Numbered from the stretch's first letter, positions 41,498 to 52,144 are shown. The stretch: DNA of 64,000 nt from Huiozyma naganishii CBS 8797 (GCF_000348985.1 NC_035931.1:372001-436000), one strand, 5' to 3'. Numbers and translations: made by a program. The notes: generated by a model from the letters alone, not told the origin.

Positions 41498-44287
41498 ATG
41501 CATTTACCGGAGTACAAAAACCAGCCTTTCAAAGCTCCAAGGAAAATTGCATCTACTTCGATACCTTCCACCACGCTGAAAAGAAGCATGCCGGTGGTGA
41601 GATCCTTACCCACAAAGAAGGTAAGGTCTGAAGTAAGTATATCACCCTCACAGAAACAACATACCAAAAATGTAACAGAGACAATATGTTTTACTACAAT
41701 GTACAGAAAACCATCAAATAAGAAGATGAAGACTTGGGCGGGAGATGGTTACGCCGTTTCAAAAAATGAGGGGAAAAAATTGGTATTCTACAACGACAAT
41801 GGGCAAAGCATTGGTACCTCCGTACCATCTCACGATCTGAAATCTGGGGAAATATACAACGTTTTGTTCAGAGTATCCGGCTGGGAGGTCCAGCTTGATC
41901 ATGAATTGACGAAGGAGGACGAGCTCGTCACCTTGAAACAGGTTTTGAAGGCGTCTCTAGATGAAAATCCTGTCCCATCGCGAGGTAACAAAAAGAAGGT
42001 GAGTCGACTGGAAGATGAGGAGCTCCGGGAAAGGAGTTCAGGAATACCAGTATCTGAACTGTTTTCAAAAAAGACAGTAACAAAATTCAAGTCTGTGATG
42101 CCCAAATCCAAAGTTTTCACCCCACTTTCCAATAATAATAATACAAAGTCACCTAATAAAACAAACGCTGTGAAATATCTGCCCGTGTTCGACCTTGCAA
42201 ATATCCCAAATCCTATCATAATGAATAAATCTGAAGATGCAGACGTAGATGTTATCGTTGATCCGTTGCTCGGTAAGCACATGCGGAATCACCAAAGGGA
42301 AGGTGTTAAATTCATATATGACTGTGTTATGGGCTTGTTGAGGACGAAAGAGGTGCCTTTAGACGTTGTAGATAGGAGTTTGATTTTGGAAAAAGATTCT
42401 GACATTAATGGATGTTTGCTGGCAGACGACATGGGTCTTGGGAAAACTTTAATGACTATTACGCTGATTTGGACACTTCTGAAACAAACTCCGTACGCAT
42501 CTAAAGTCGAATGTTCACAATCTGGAGTGCCTTTACAAGGCACATGTAAAAAAGTATTGATTGTCTGCCCCGTGACACTCATTGGTAATTGGACGAAAGA
42601 ATTTCATAAGTGGCTTGGACATAATAGAGTGGGTTTGCTGACATTGCATCCTAATAACACACCAGATATGGATCGAAATGCCGTGAAAAACTTTCTGAGA
42701 GTCCAAAGAACGTACCAAGTTTTGATTATTGGTTATGAAAAACTTCTGAATCTTTCTGAGGAATTGCAATCCAAACAAATTAACATGAACCGAATTGATT
42801 TATTGGTTTGTGATGAGGGTCACCGATTGAAAAATAGTTCTTCCAAGGTTCTGAACGTCTTGAAGGAGCTCGACGTTAAAAGAAAGGTGCTGCTGTCTGG
42901 GACCCCAATCCAAAATGATCTGACTGAGTTTTACACTATTATTGATTTTATCAATCCGGGGATACTAGGGAGCTTCAATAATTTCAAGAGGAAATTCATT
43001 GTGCCCATAACAAGAGCTAGGGACGTTGCAAACAAGTTCAACGATGATGTCCAAGAAGTAGGTGAGGAAAGATCAAAAGAAATCATCGAAATCACCAACA
43101 CCTTCATTTTAAGGAGAACGAATGATATCTTGACCAAATACCTTCCTCCTAAAACAGAAGTTATTCTATTTTGCAAACCGTCTAAAGTCCAACTTGACGT
43201 CTTTTATGCTATTCTGAATCACTCAAAGCTCGACTTTGGAAGCCTTACCGTTAATTCATCGTTAGGCTTGATCACTCTAATGAAAAAGATATGCAATTCT
43301 CCTTCGTTGCTAAAAAACGATCCTTATTACTGTAAAATACTGAAAACACCAGAAAAAAACATTCAGTATCTGAGTGCTTTGGATTCCGGGAAATTAAGGG
43401 TTTTAAGTGCTATTTTGAATCAAATACGAACTACTGGGTCGGAGGAGAAAGTTGTAATTGTATCAAATTACACTCAAACGTTGGATATAATTCAAAACGT
43501 TTTGAACTCAAATAAAATGGTTTATTGTCGACTGGACGGTTCGACTGCCCAGAAAGAAAGGGATGCTATAATAAACTCCTTCAACAAAAATCCAGCCGTT
43601 TTTGCGTTTCTTTTGAGTGCGAAGTCCGGTGGTGTCGGACTGAACTTAATTGGCGCTTCTCGGTTAATTTTATTTGATAATGATTGGAACCCTTCCGTCG
43701 ATTTACAAGCCATGTCAAGAATTCATAGGGATGGGCAAAAGAAACCCTGCTTCATATATAGACTGGTTACTACAGGCTGTATTGATGAGAAAGTTTTGCA
43801 GCGGCAACTTATGAAGCATAGTTTGAGCCAAAAGTTTTTGGACAATTCAAATGATACTGCAAAACGCGGTTCAAACGATGACTTATTTACCAAAGAGGAA
43901 TTGAAGGATTTGTTCACGATATCCTCAGATACGCTGAGCAATACGCATGATTTGATTTGTACATGTGACGGTAACGGAGAAGATATACTGATCGAAGAAC
44001 AGGAAATGGAAACTGCTGATGAATTAGAAAGGAAAGAGAGAGCTTCGTTAAGTCAATGGAACAGTGCATTGGAGGCTCAGAAGGTGATTAATGAATCAGA
44101 ATCGCATGCGGCCAGTAACAGGAGCAGAACAATCAGAAAATGTCTTGTCGGTTACCGCCATATAAATCCCGCCAAAACGGAGGACTTGTGTGACGATGTT
44201 ACATCTAAGGCAGTAATCCAATTAAAGGGACAGATAAGTTTTGCACTTGTAAAACCTGGTAGTATATACGATGAAATATCTACATAA
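41498..44287 (+). CDS. RDH54: RDH54 (TID1), Swi2/Snf2-type recombination translocase
   Basis: A 929-residue Rad54-related DNA translocase that works with Dmc1 and Rad51 in meiotic and mitotic recombination and removes Rad51/Dmc1 from duplex DNA. The N-terminus (MHLPEYKNQPFKAPRK) and FTTMYRKPSNKKMKTW match S. cerevisiae Rdh54. Walker A (DDMGLGKT) is near residue 310, DEGH near residue 437, SGTPIQNDL follows, and the helicase C motif AMSRIHRDGQKKPCFIYRL lies near residue 740. The Cys-containing DLICTCDG motif is also conserved. The S. cerevisiae protein continues about 30 residues further at the N-terminus; here the frame begins at this ATG. A CACGTG lies about 175 bp upstream. Confidence 0.96.
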   Translation: MHLPEYKNQPFKAPRKIASTSIPSTTLKRSMPVVRSLPTKKVRSEVSISPSQKQHTKNVTETICFTTMYRKPSNKKMKTWAGDGYAVSKNEGKKLVFYNDNGQSIGTSVPSHDLKSGEIYNVLFRVSGWEVQLDHELTKEDELVTLKQVLKASLDENPVPSRGNKKKVSRLEDEELRERSSGIPVSELFSKKTVTKFKSVMPKSKVFTPLSNNNNTKSPNKTNAVKYLPVFDLANIPNPIIMNKSEDADVDVIVDPLLGKHMRNHQREGVKFIYDCVMGLLRTKEVPLDVVDRSLILEKDSDINGCLLADDMGLGKTLMTITLIWTLLKQTPYASKVECSQSGVPLQGTCKKVLIVCPVTLIGNWTKEFHKWLGHNRVGLLTLHPNNTPDMDRNAVKNFLRVQRTYQVLIIGYEKLLNLSEELQSKQINMNRIDLLVCDEGHRLKNSSSKVLNVLKELDVKRKVLLSGTPIQNDLTEFYTIIDFINPGILGSFNNFKRKFIVPITRARDVANKFNDDVQEVGEERSKEIIEITNTFILRRTNDILTKYLPPKTEVILFCKPSKVQLDVFYAILNHSKLDFGSLTVNSSLGLITLMKKICNSPSLLKNDPYYCKILKTPEKNIQYLSALDSGKLRVLSAILNQIRTTGSEEKVVIVSNYTQTLDIIQNVLNSNKMVYCRLDGSTAQKERDAIINSFNKNPAVFAFLLSAKSGGVGLNLIGASRLILFDNDWNPSVDLQAMSRIHRDGQKKPCFIYRLVTTGCIDEKVLQRQLMKHSLSQKFLDNSNDTAKRGSNDDLFTKEELKDLFTISSDTLSNTHDLICTCDGNGEDILIEEQEMETADELERKERASLSQWNSALEAQKVINESESHAASNRSRTIRKCLVGYRHINPAKTEDLCDDVTSKAVIQLKGQISFALVKPGSIYDEIST

Positions 44288-44550
44288 CCTCGACCCTCGC
44301 CTGAACAAACTACTAGAAAAATGCTTTGATTATGGAGAAATGCTTGGGGAAAATTAGTTAGGGCTTTGAAAACCCTAATCTGTTTACCTTTTTGTTTGTT
44401 TCTTTTAAAGGCAATCAATAGTTTGTAGTATTCAGCGATCGATGCTAGACACTATTCAAGCTTGTTTCCTAGTTCGCTATCCAACTCCATTCCAAGACTT
44501 CTTAAACTCTAGTTTAACCATTCTATAAAGCTACAGTTTGGTCTCCAAAA

Positions 44551-47370
44551 ATGTCCATTCTTAACACACTCAGAGCTACTTTTCGATATCGGAAGACAAA
44601 CGTGAGTATATGTATTTTGGTTGCTTACAGCCTGGTGGCGCTTCTTTATGTGAGTGATCAGATTAGGTACAAATACCCTTCACCAAATGATAAATCGCTA
44701 ATCAAAACTCATTTAGATAAATCCTGGATGGATCTCCAGAATATTACATTTTCCTATCACCCTTACACATCTAGGGATAATGATAGGGTCCATGATTATC
44801 TGTTAGAGAGAATTAACGATATAGTGGAAACGCGTCCATTCGCAACAGTTTCAGATGATATGGCAGACAAGTCATCCAGTATCTTTAAGCAAACGGACAC
44901 TTTTAACGCTAGTTCTACAAAATCACGCGTTATTTATTTTGAATCTTCTAACGTTGTGGTAAAGTTGACTGGTAAAAACAGCCAGTTACCTGGCTTATTG
45001 TTATCTGCACATTTTGATTCTGTTCCAACATCCCATGGGGCTACCGATGACGGGAAAGGTATCGTGTCGTTGTTAGCACTACTTGACTATTACTCCAAAA
45101 ACCAACCTGAAAGAACTTTGGTATTCAACTTCAACAACGATGAGGAATTTGGCTTGTTAGGTGCCACGCATTTCCTAAACCATAAATGGTCAAAGTTAGT
45201 GAATTACTTTCTAAATTTGGAGGGTGCAGGTACAGGAAGTAAAAGTGTCTTACTTCGGACCTCTGACATTTCCACAGCTAGAATTTACAGGGATGCTGTG
45301 AAAGTTGAACCTTTTGGGAATTCAATATTCCAGCAAGGTTTCAACCAAAGACAGATTAGAAGTGAAACCGACTACAAGGTATATAGTGCTAGTGGATTGA
45401 GAGGTTGGGATATCGCTTTTTTCAAGCCGAGAGATCTGTACCATACAGGAAATGACGATGTCAAGCATACTTCTAAAGAGGCATTGTGGCACATGTTGCA
45501 TACATCGTGGCAGCTAACTGAGTACATGAATACGTTTACCGAAGATGCGAACTTTAACACAAGTCCAGCGATTTACTTCGATTTCGCTGGTTTGAAGTTT
45601 TACGCTTGCAGTGCAAAATCTTTATTCGCAATTAACTGCATTCTGCTCGTTCTCGTGCCGATTGTGCTAATTCCTTTCCATACTTTGACCAATAGCCGAC
45701 ATCAATTGAATGAGGCAGGTCTACTTTTATGGTTAAGGCTGCCTCTAACCTTCATTATTGCGATTGGAGTTCTAACTGTTACAGAACTGTTCCTGTATGA
45801 TGTAAATCGTTTCGTTGTATTCAGAGACTATATCTCTCCGCTGTTAATGTTTGCATCCGAGTTTCTTCTGATCAACATAATTTTACTGTCCGTTCTCGAA
45901 TACTTTTGGCCCAGTAGGCTGATGAAGGATATTACATTACTGCAGCTAAATTTTGTTGTTTGGGGTATGCTACTCTATGCAACTTACCTGCTTCGTACTA
46001 CGGATTATGGTACTACTGGTATTTACATTGTGACGATGTTGTTCGTCAGTCTATCAGGTGCCCTATTCATCAAGTACCTTGCGTCCTTGATATCACCACC
46101 TGGCTATAAAAAGACGGCTGTCAGAGATAATTCACCAGACGGCTCAATTGTGCCTGCACCCATGCAAACTGCCTCAGCTAATCCAGCGGTTAACGAACAA
46201 CCAAATAATCTTGAAGGGAGACAGAATTCAGTTTCTGTTAGTGATTCAGGTGACGATGAAAGAGCCCCCCTTCTACCATTTTCTTCTAGTAGAACGGAAG
46301 GGACCGAAATATTGGTTCCACCAGCTAGTGCTGCCGAAGGCGGTTTGGTGAAGGACACCCAGTATGAATGGATTTTCCAGTTCATTATCCTGATTCCAGT
46401 ATTAGTTCTGCTTTTCCAAAACTTGGTCGAGGTTCTAAGTGCATTATCACAGACGGTGGTTGAGTCCAGAACATCCATGCAGTTGGTTTGGAATACTCTG
46501 TTTGGAGGAGCAGTCATTTTATGCTTTACCACGTTGCCATTTCTGAAAGTTGGGTTTAAGATGACTGCAGCGTTGCTGTTCGTTTTTGCAGGTTTGCTGG
46601 TTAGAACCATAATTCTCTCTCCTTTTACTGGCGAAGTTCCCTTGAAGATAAGATTTAGTCAAAACTTGAATGGTAACGTTGAAGTTACAGGGGTGGGTTC
46701 CAACCTTGGTTTTTTGGAGGATGTACTTGTGGATATGCCGAGTGTGAAACAAAGGGCTGAGCAAGTACACTGCAGCAAAGAGACTCAAACATGTTCTTAT
46801 CAGGGTCTGAAGTCAAACTTGGTGAATTGCGATAGTCAAGGAGAAGAACAGCAAATGATGTCAATAGAAGTTCTTCAGAACGACCACAAAAATGAAAATC
46901 GTTCGAAATATGCCCCTATGAACGCAGAGATCAAAATCCACTCTAAGGAAAATAGGGCTTGCACTTTGTATTTCAACAACACGTTTGGTAGCTCCTCGCT
47001 AGTGAAAGAGGTTACCGTATATTTGAATGTGAATAAAACGAACTCTACGAAATTCAGATGGCATAAGGGTATTGACGAGCTGCAACTGCACAAACTGGAT
47101 TTTGGAAAGGAGTTCTACCACATAGGTATAGAGTGGTTCCCGAAAATCATTTCAGGCTACGCAGATGCGGGAACAAAGCCGGATGAGGACGTGCTAGGCA
47201 TTGTGGCAATGTGCTATTGGGGTGAGTTTGATTCTACTACGATGTGTAACGGTGAGAGTAGGAGAATGGTCCCCGCGTACGATGAACTGCTAGAATACTC
47301 ACCCATACACTATACGTTTACAAACAGGGACAAAGGGCTTGTGTATGGTAAGCAGTATGTGGAGTTATAG
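44551..47370 (+). CDS. PFF1: PFF1, vacuolar membrane M28-type metalloprotease
   Basis: A 939-residue integral membrane protein matching S. cerevisiae Pff1 (YBR074W, 976 residues), a vacuolar-membrane protease related to ER Fxna. After one N-terminal membrane helix (ICILVAYSLVALLYVSDQI) comes a lumenal M28 aminopeptidase domain. Zinc ligands and catalytic residues are visible: SAHFDSVPTSHGATDDGKG near residues 152-170, NNDEEFGLLGA near 195-205, NLEGAG, and YHTGNDD near residue 300. About eight further helices occupy the middle, interrupted by a hydrophilic loop near residues 510-600. The C-terminal domain is lumenal. It lies directly after RDH54 on the same strand, as in S. cerevisiae. Confidence 0.96.
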   Translation: MSILNTLRATFRYRKTNVSICILVAYSLVALLYVSDQIRYKYPSPNDKSLIKTHLDKSWMDLQNITFSYHPYTSRDNDRVHDYLLERINDIVETRPFATVSDDMADKSSSIFKQTDTFNASSTKSRVIYFESSNVVVKLTGKNSQLPGLLLSAHFDSVPTSHGATDDGKGIVSLLALLDYYSKNQPERTLVFNFNNDEEFGLLGATHFLNHKWSKLVNYFLNLEGAGTGSKSVLLRTSDISTARIYRDAVKVEPFGNSIFQQGFNQRQIRSETDYKVYSASGLRGWDIAFFKPRDLYHTGNDDVKHTSKEALWHMLHTSWQLTEYMNTFTEDANFNTSPAIYFDFAGLKFYACSAKSLFAINCILLVLVPIVLIPFHTLTNSRHQLNEAGLLLWLRLPLTFIIAIGVLTVTELFLYDVNRFVVFRDYISPLLMFASEFLLINIILLSVLEYFWPSRLMKDITLLQLNFVVWGMLLYATYLLRTTDYGTTGIYIVTMLFVSLSGALFIKYLASLISPPGYKKTAVRDNSPDGSIVPAPMQTASANPAVNEQPNNLEGRQNSVSVSDSGDDERAPLLPFSSSRTEGTEILVPPASAAEGGLVKDTQYEWIFQFIILIPVLVLLFQNLVEVLSALSQTVVESRTSMQLVWNTLFGGAVILCFTTLPFLKVGFKMTAALLFVFAGLLVRTIILSPFTGEVPLKIRFSQNLNGNVEVTGVGSNLGFLEDVLVDMPSVKQRAEQVHCSKETQTCSYQGLKSNLVNCDSQGEEQQMMSIEVLQNDHKNENRSKYAPMNAEIKIHSKENRACTLYFNNTFGSSSLVKEVTVYLNVNKTNSTKFRWHKGIDELQLHKLDFGKEFYHIGIEWFPKIISGYADAGTKPDEDVLGIVAMCYWGEFDSTTMCNGESRRMVPAYDELLEYSPIHYTFTNRDKGLVYGKQYVEL

Positions 47371-49559
47371 ATGTGTCTTTTTTATTGTATTTTTCCATAT
47401 TTCAGCTAATAATACGATAGTAAACCATGCGGGATGTCGTTAAGAAACGGAAGGAACAGAACCTCTGGCTGCGTTCCCGACTAATGATTATTTTTAGTAG
47501 GGTATAAAAAAACGTGGATATTTCCTTCTGTTTCTCGTTAGCACGCGTCAAAAAATCCGATGAAGACAGAGGTTCCCTTACATAAAATATGTCATAAGTT
47601 TTGAACTCTATGCGATTCTTTTGCATAAGCTGACTTAATACATTAGTAACGCATCGCGTAAAAACGTTAAGTCGTCTTATTAACCCAATTTGGGGAGACA
47701 AAAACAATACAAATTTCCCCTCTGGGGAGCAGTAAAGGTGCGCAGAACTTTATTTCCAAATGCAGCTGTAGACAAGGACAAATATCGACAAAAGAAATTT
47801 ATTCACCGTGGGGAAGCGACAAAGCATTCGTTTGTCAGGACTGCGCCCATTAATAAAGTTATGACCGTTGTTACTGATGCCTATTGTCTTCTATTTTGCC
47901 AAGCAATGAAATAGCAAAGCCCGACAACACATTGTTGCAGACTTTGGAACGAACACAGCCGCTTGAAGGCAGATGTCTACAGTATGTGATTGAACCTAGT
48001 GTTTGTTCTGAGCAAAGGAACTATCGGTTCTGCTACGTGGCAAGTCTCTAAAAAATGTATTATTCAATAGAGTAAAATTGAGTAGAATAGAAAATAATGG
48101 TCAACAGGACAATCGCTCTATTTTCCGTGCATATCAGAAGTATGTGGTGATAATGACAACATTAAAATGCGGGGAGAAATGGGCGTAAGACAGGAATCTG
48201 CGGGGTAGACGGAATGGATAACAACAGCAGATTTCCCGCATGGAAATATTTCGGTCGAAAACGTTATCTAAGCGTGTCACGAACTACTGTTTCGCAGGGG
48301 GGCTTCGTAGCTCTCCTGCTTCTCTGCCCTCTTGTGCGATGAGCGGGAGGCATAGAAACTCGGTTGAATCTGGATTCCAGCGTACCGTCCCCTCCCAGTC
48401 AAAAACGTTCCCCTGTGCCTGCATGATCCGATAAAAATAAAGATGGAAGGGCATGAAACAGGGCGGTGAAAAGGGGAACATAATAGCAGGTACAGAGGGA
48501 CAAATGTGACCAAAGCGGAAAGATGACAAATCGATTTGTAACTAAGTGGCAGTGCTGTCCCAGAAACACTCGCACAAGCAAATTTGTTTGCTTTTCTCGA
48601 GGTCTGGTCCCGGATTTACGGTTTCTATACCCAAAGCGGAACCTGGGGAAAAGTCTACTATTCTTCGCAGTGAAACGCCCGCGCGCAGTTTCTCGCAGTC
48701 TTACGCTATCCGTCTCCGTTCCGTCGCTGGAGAATTATCCGGAGTAATGTGAAGGGAAGACCCCGCCGCCTTCCAGTTCTCCAGAACACACAGAAAGAGC
48801 GTACGTTCCCCAAAAGGAGGTAATTGGGGTTCTAGACAAAATTTTTGCAACGTTTGGACACCAACGCTGTTTGCAAAAAGTTACTTAATCGGGCACGAGT
48901 ACAATCCCCGCAACGTCTCCTTTCTTTTTTCCCAACTCTATTCTTCCCGTGTTCACTTGACTTTGCAACTATATATCGTCGAAGCTATTGTTCTGTCAGA
49001 TAACTTGTACCTTAAAGCCCGCAATGCGAGTCCGTCGCACAGAAAACAGAGTGCACGGGAATACTGCAGCTCTTCCATGTTCTGAGTCATTTAGAGGCTT
49101 CGAAATCCTTCTGACAATACATGCATGGAAGGAGGGGGTATGCCTACGATATGGGGATGGGCCTTGAAATACAAGGAAGAGAAAAAGGCGGACTGAATAA
49201 TAGATTAACAGCCAACTGTTTCTTTCGATTGTTTTGTTGTTACCGATTTATCTTTTTTTCTCTCTCTATCTTCCAATCGTATCAGGGTGCTCTGGCAAGA
49301 AGAACAGCCTGACATGGTATATAATACAATTCGACTTTCCTCAAGGGAATCTACTTGTCCCGTTATATTCAGTTTCGTTTGTACTAATTTTTTTCCTTCC
49401 TTTTTCAACTAGGGAACAAGTGTTGTACTTTTAAAGTATTCTCATTCAAAAATCGCCCGGTTGACCCGACTGTCAATATATATTTGTCCAGTTTGTGAGA
49501 TAATTATTATTCGGATATAGCATCATTTTTTGGCTTGTGCATAAAATAAAATCTTAAGG
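47371..49559. promoter_or_regulatory. Gene-free 2.2-kb region, probable long promoter of the C2H2 gene
   Basis: This is by far the longest gap in the window. Frames inside are short (at most 101 codons), low in complexity and not recognised. It contains TATATAT boxes at about 48971 and 49477-49483, a Mig1-type site at 48164-48174 and several CCCCT/AGGGG (stress-element) cores at 47717, 48389, 48410 and 48472. A TGAGTCA lies near 49083. Such long, site-rich promoters are usual for yeast regulatory genes. No tRNA, snRNA or LTR signal was found. Confidence 0.55.
48164..48174 (+). promoter_or_regulatory. Mig1-type glucose-repression site
   Basis: AAAATGCGGGG fits the Mig1 consensus of an AT-rich flank followed by a GC box (S-Y-GGGG). 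It is about 1.4 kb before the ATG of the C2H2 gene. Another TGCGGGG core, with a poorer flank, lies near 48198. Confidence 0.45.
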
Positions 49560-50450
49560 ATGCGGATCGCAGAGACTTTCGACGCTGTGTCCCAGACCAA
49601 TTCCATAAAGGGGATCAGTTTTGAGGACACACTTTTCCCTCCAGATGTGGATTTTTTCCCCGTCTATAACGGATCAGATTCTGTCAATCCACTGAACGAT
49701 TCTAAGGACCCGTTTTACAATTTTATGTGCCCCCAGGTGGAGGAAACATCCTCCATCGTGTCAGAACATATGCCTCTCGGATTAGAAGCAATCCCAAATT
49801 TTTCGTCATACATGGATAGCGGTATCAAAGACCCTATTACGAAAACAGTCGACTCTTTGTTAGACTCTTCCGCAACTTTGGCAAGTGGGAATTCCGACAA
49901 AAAATCGTGCGAGATCTCATTCGATAACTATGGAACTCCCAGGCGGCAGGATTCGCCTGATGTGACGCCTCCATTCCGGCCTCAAGTGTCGCGGCGAAAT
50001 TCGGTTAATATCTCTCCTACGTTCCGATTACCAGGTTCAGCAGATTCTTCGGCCTCCTCAGTACTGACAGATTGTCCCACAAACGACGTCAAGCGAAGGG
50101 CATCGGCTGCTGCCGTGGAACAGGGTACTGCTGAATGTGCCTGCAATAACTTGGCACCAAATATCGAGAACAAAAGAAAATTCAAATGCTGTGTCTGTGG
50201 CAAGGGCTTTAGGAGGCCTTCTTCATTGGCCACACATTCAAATATACATACTGGTTTCAAGCCGTATGTTTGTCCCTACGAAAATTGTCATAAATCCTTC
50301 AATGCGAAGTCAAATATGTTTCGACATTATAAGTTGCATTTCAAACTACCTTCAGGCGCGTACATGTTACCCAATGGAGAAATCACCACAACGAAACCCA
50401 GTTCAAAACAGCTTCTTCCAGACGATTACAACGAACTCTCCGATTGCTAA
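49560..50450 (+). CDS. C2H2 zinc-finger transcription factor, orthologue not certain
   Basis: A 296-residue protein with two adjacent C2H2 fingers. Finger 1 starts at Cys210 (C-x2-C, then H-x3-H in THSNIH), the linker is TGFKPYV, and finger 2 is C-x4-C-x12-H-x3-H (HYKLH). The finger pattern RRPSSLATHSNIHTG and SFNAKSNMFRHYKLH resembles the two-finger factors related to S. cerevisiae Cmr3/YPR015C, but I cannot fix an orthologue. The N-terminal 200 residues are acidic and Ser/Pro/Asp-rich, as in an activation or repression domain, with possible Ser phosphorylation sites (RRNSVN, KRRAS). It sits between PFF1 and DBF4, where S. cerevisiae has no such gene, behind a 2.2-kb promoter. Confidence 0.85.
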   Translation: MRIAETFDAVSQTNSIKGISFEDTLFPPDVDFFPVYNGSDSVNPLNDSKDPFYNFMCPQVEETSSIVSEHMPLGLEAIPNFSSYMDSGIKDPITKTVDSLLDSSATLASGNSDKKSCEISFDNYGTPRRQDSPDVTPPFRPQVSRRNSVNISPTFRLPGSADSSASSVLTDCPTNDVKRRASAAAVEQGTAECACNNLAPNIENKRKFKCCVCGKGFRRPSSLATHSNIHTGFKPYVCPYENCHKSFNAKSNMFRHYKLHFKLPSGAYMLPNGEITTTKPSSKQLLPDDYNELSDC

Positions 50451-50652
50451 TGTAATCAGATAACGAGTGTCTATGCGTGCGTGTTTTTGCGCTCGTCTTT
50501 GGATCCCTGCATCTTATTTTTTCCCATTACATGGACATTATAATTGAACCAAAGTATATATCTACAAATAAAGTAGACACAACTATACATGTTATTTGCT
50601 GAAACTTTGTCATTTACGTTAATTAGTGAAAAAGAGGGGGGGGAGAAGGGTA

Positions 50653-52017
50653 TCAACTTTTAACGAACCGACTCAAAAATGCATCTAGTACAGCGAATTT
50701 GGAATTATCATTGGAAAATTCTGTATGCGATACAGTGTTTCTATGTTCTTTCAAATCGTTATATTTCATAGAACAGTTTTCACAATAGTTGTATTCTTTC
50801 GGTGCCGAGGAGAGTTCAACACATTTGGTGTCTGAAATGGTGTGTATGCTTGCATTAACTCCATTTACCAAATCTGTTCTCGTTTGGAAGTTGCATGACG
50901 AGGATAGTGGCTTCTCATCACTACCAGCCTCAGTTTCGGAAGTGCTATTTGTGTAACGGTCATCATCGGAGTCGTCTTCCTCGTATATATCCGCTAATTC
51001 ATCTCTTGTGACTCCAGTATCAGCTTTCATGCGAACCATCCCATCATCTCTCTCAGTGAAACTCATAAACTTGAAATTCGAAGACTGCCTTCTCTTCAGC
51101 ATGCGAGACTCTAACTCATTGAATAGTTTGCTAGAATCACGACTGTTGTGGGGTATTTCTAAACAAGCAACTTCGTCATAATGCGCCGGCAACAGGGACT
51201 CTGCCGGTTTTGCTTGCTTCTGGTACAGAATTTTCAGTTTCCGCGCATACTTTTTGTTGAAGGCATCCCTCAAGTATCTTTTCCTAACCGTGTTGTGATT
51301 TGTCTCACTAGATTTATTTCGTCGATTGAATGGGCAAGCTCCGTAACTCCCCAAAGATGTTAGAGTTGGATACGGTAAGTCGTCTTTGGAATTAAGCTCC
51401 TCGATCGTCCACCGTAGACATATCAAGGGTCTGTAATCCTGCAGAATGTCGTAAAGGTAAACATGTGGGTCTTTATCGAAATATTGGACATCAGAGTTTC
51501 TTTCCCCTATCTCGTCTTCCTCGGCAGTTGCCATTTTTTTCGCGTCTATCTCTAGCCTTTGGAAAAATCGTGAAGTTTTGTCCAAATTCCAAATCTTCAC
51601 TGTTGGGTTTTTGATAATGGGTTTCGTATCTGCATCAGTATTTAGAACGAGAAAGTTGACTTTGGAGTGGAAAGTTGGCACGACCTCGGCTCCGAATTTT
51701 TGAAATTTCTTCTTGTAGATCAGTCTCTGTTTAGCGTAATTTTTTTTCACTGTCAATGGTGTCTTCTTGGGTACGTTTTCGTTTAGATGTACAAGGTTTG
51801 TTCTCCTGTCTCTCAACTTGCCCCTCCATTCTCTTTGCCATTCAATGAGCGAGTCCCATTTGGTTTTTGTCTTGAACGAGTCATTGGAGATAGAACCTTC
51901 CAAAATTGTGTCACCTTCACAGATCAACTGGGAAGACTTTCCCGATTTAATGAAGTCCTCAATTGATTTATTTGCTCTCAGTATATCGACCACTTGTTCA
52001 TCTAGTTCCCCATCCAT
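50653..52017 (-). CDS. DBF4: DBF4, regulatory subunit of the Cdc7 replication kinase (short form)
   Basis: A 454-residue Dbf4, which activates Cdc7 kinase for Mcm2-7 phosphorylation and origin firing. The N-motif/BRCT-like region runs from WQREWRGKL through KVNFLVLNTD to VKIWNLDKTSRFFQRL (residues about 40-165). Motif M is HVYLYDILQDYRPLICLRW with DDLPYPTL and GSYGACPF. Motif C, the C-terminal zinc finger, is YCENCSMKY then H-x5-H in KEHRNTVSH, followed by FAVLDAFLSRF. The ATG at 52017 (MDGELDEQVV) is used, since the longer frame opens with GTG. S. cerevisiae Dbf4 has 704 residues; here both the N-terminal extension and the linker before motif C are much shorter. Confidence 0.93.
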   Translation of the reverse strand: MDGELDEQVVDILRANKSIEDFIKSGKSSQLICEGDTILEGSISNDSFKTKTKWDSLIEWQREWRGKLRDRRTNLVHLNENVPKKTPLTVKKNYAKQRLIYKKKFQKFGAEVVPTFHSKVNFLVLNTDADTKPIIKNPTVKIWNLDKTSRFFQRLEIDAKKMATAEEDEIGERNSDVQYFDKDPHVYLYDILQDYRPLICLRWTIEELNSKDDLPYPTLTSLGSYGACPFNRRNKSSETNHNTVRKRYLRDAFNKKYARKLKILYQKQAKPAESLLPAHYDEVACLEIPHNSRDSSKLFNELESRMLKRRQSSNFKFMSFTERDDGMVRMKADTGVTRDELADIYEEDDSDDDRYTNSTSETEAGSDEKPLSSSCNFQTRTDLVNGVNASIHTISDTKCVELSSAPKEYNYCENCSMKYNDLKEHRNTVSHTEFSNDNSKFAVLDAFLSRFVKS

Positions 52018-52144
52018 GATTTCTGAAGAGCCTTTTACTTTTCTCACTTCTAACCTTACAGACGCTTTTATATATGTGAATGTTCTGTTGTAGGGTGCAC
52101 CTTCTGTTGCTGCGCGTGTGCGCTCTGTCTCCCTCGGGCCCTTT

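Noticed and set aside
47402..47707. A 101-codon minus-strand frame downstream of PFF1
   Set aside because: It has no recognisable motif and a random-looking composition, and it is about as long as chance frames in AT-rich DNA. It could be revisited with RNA data.
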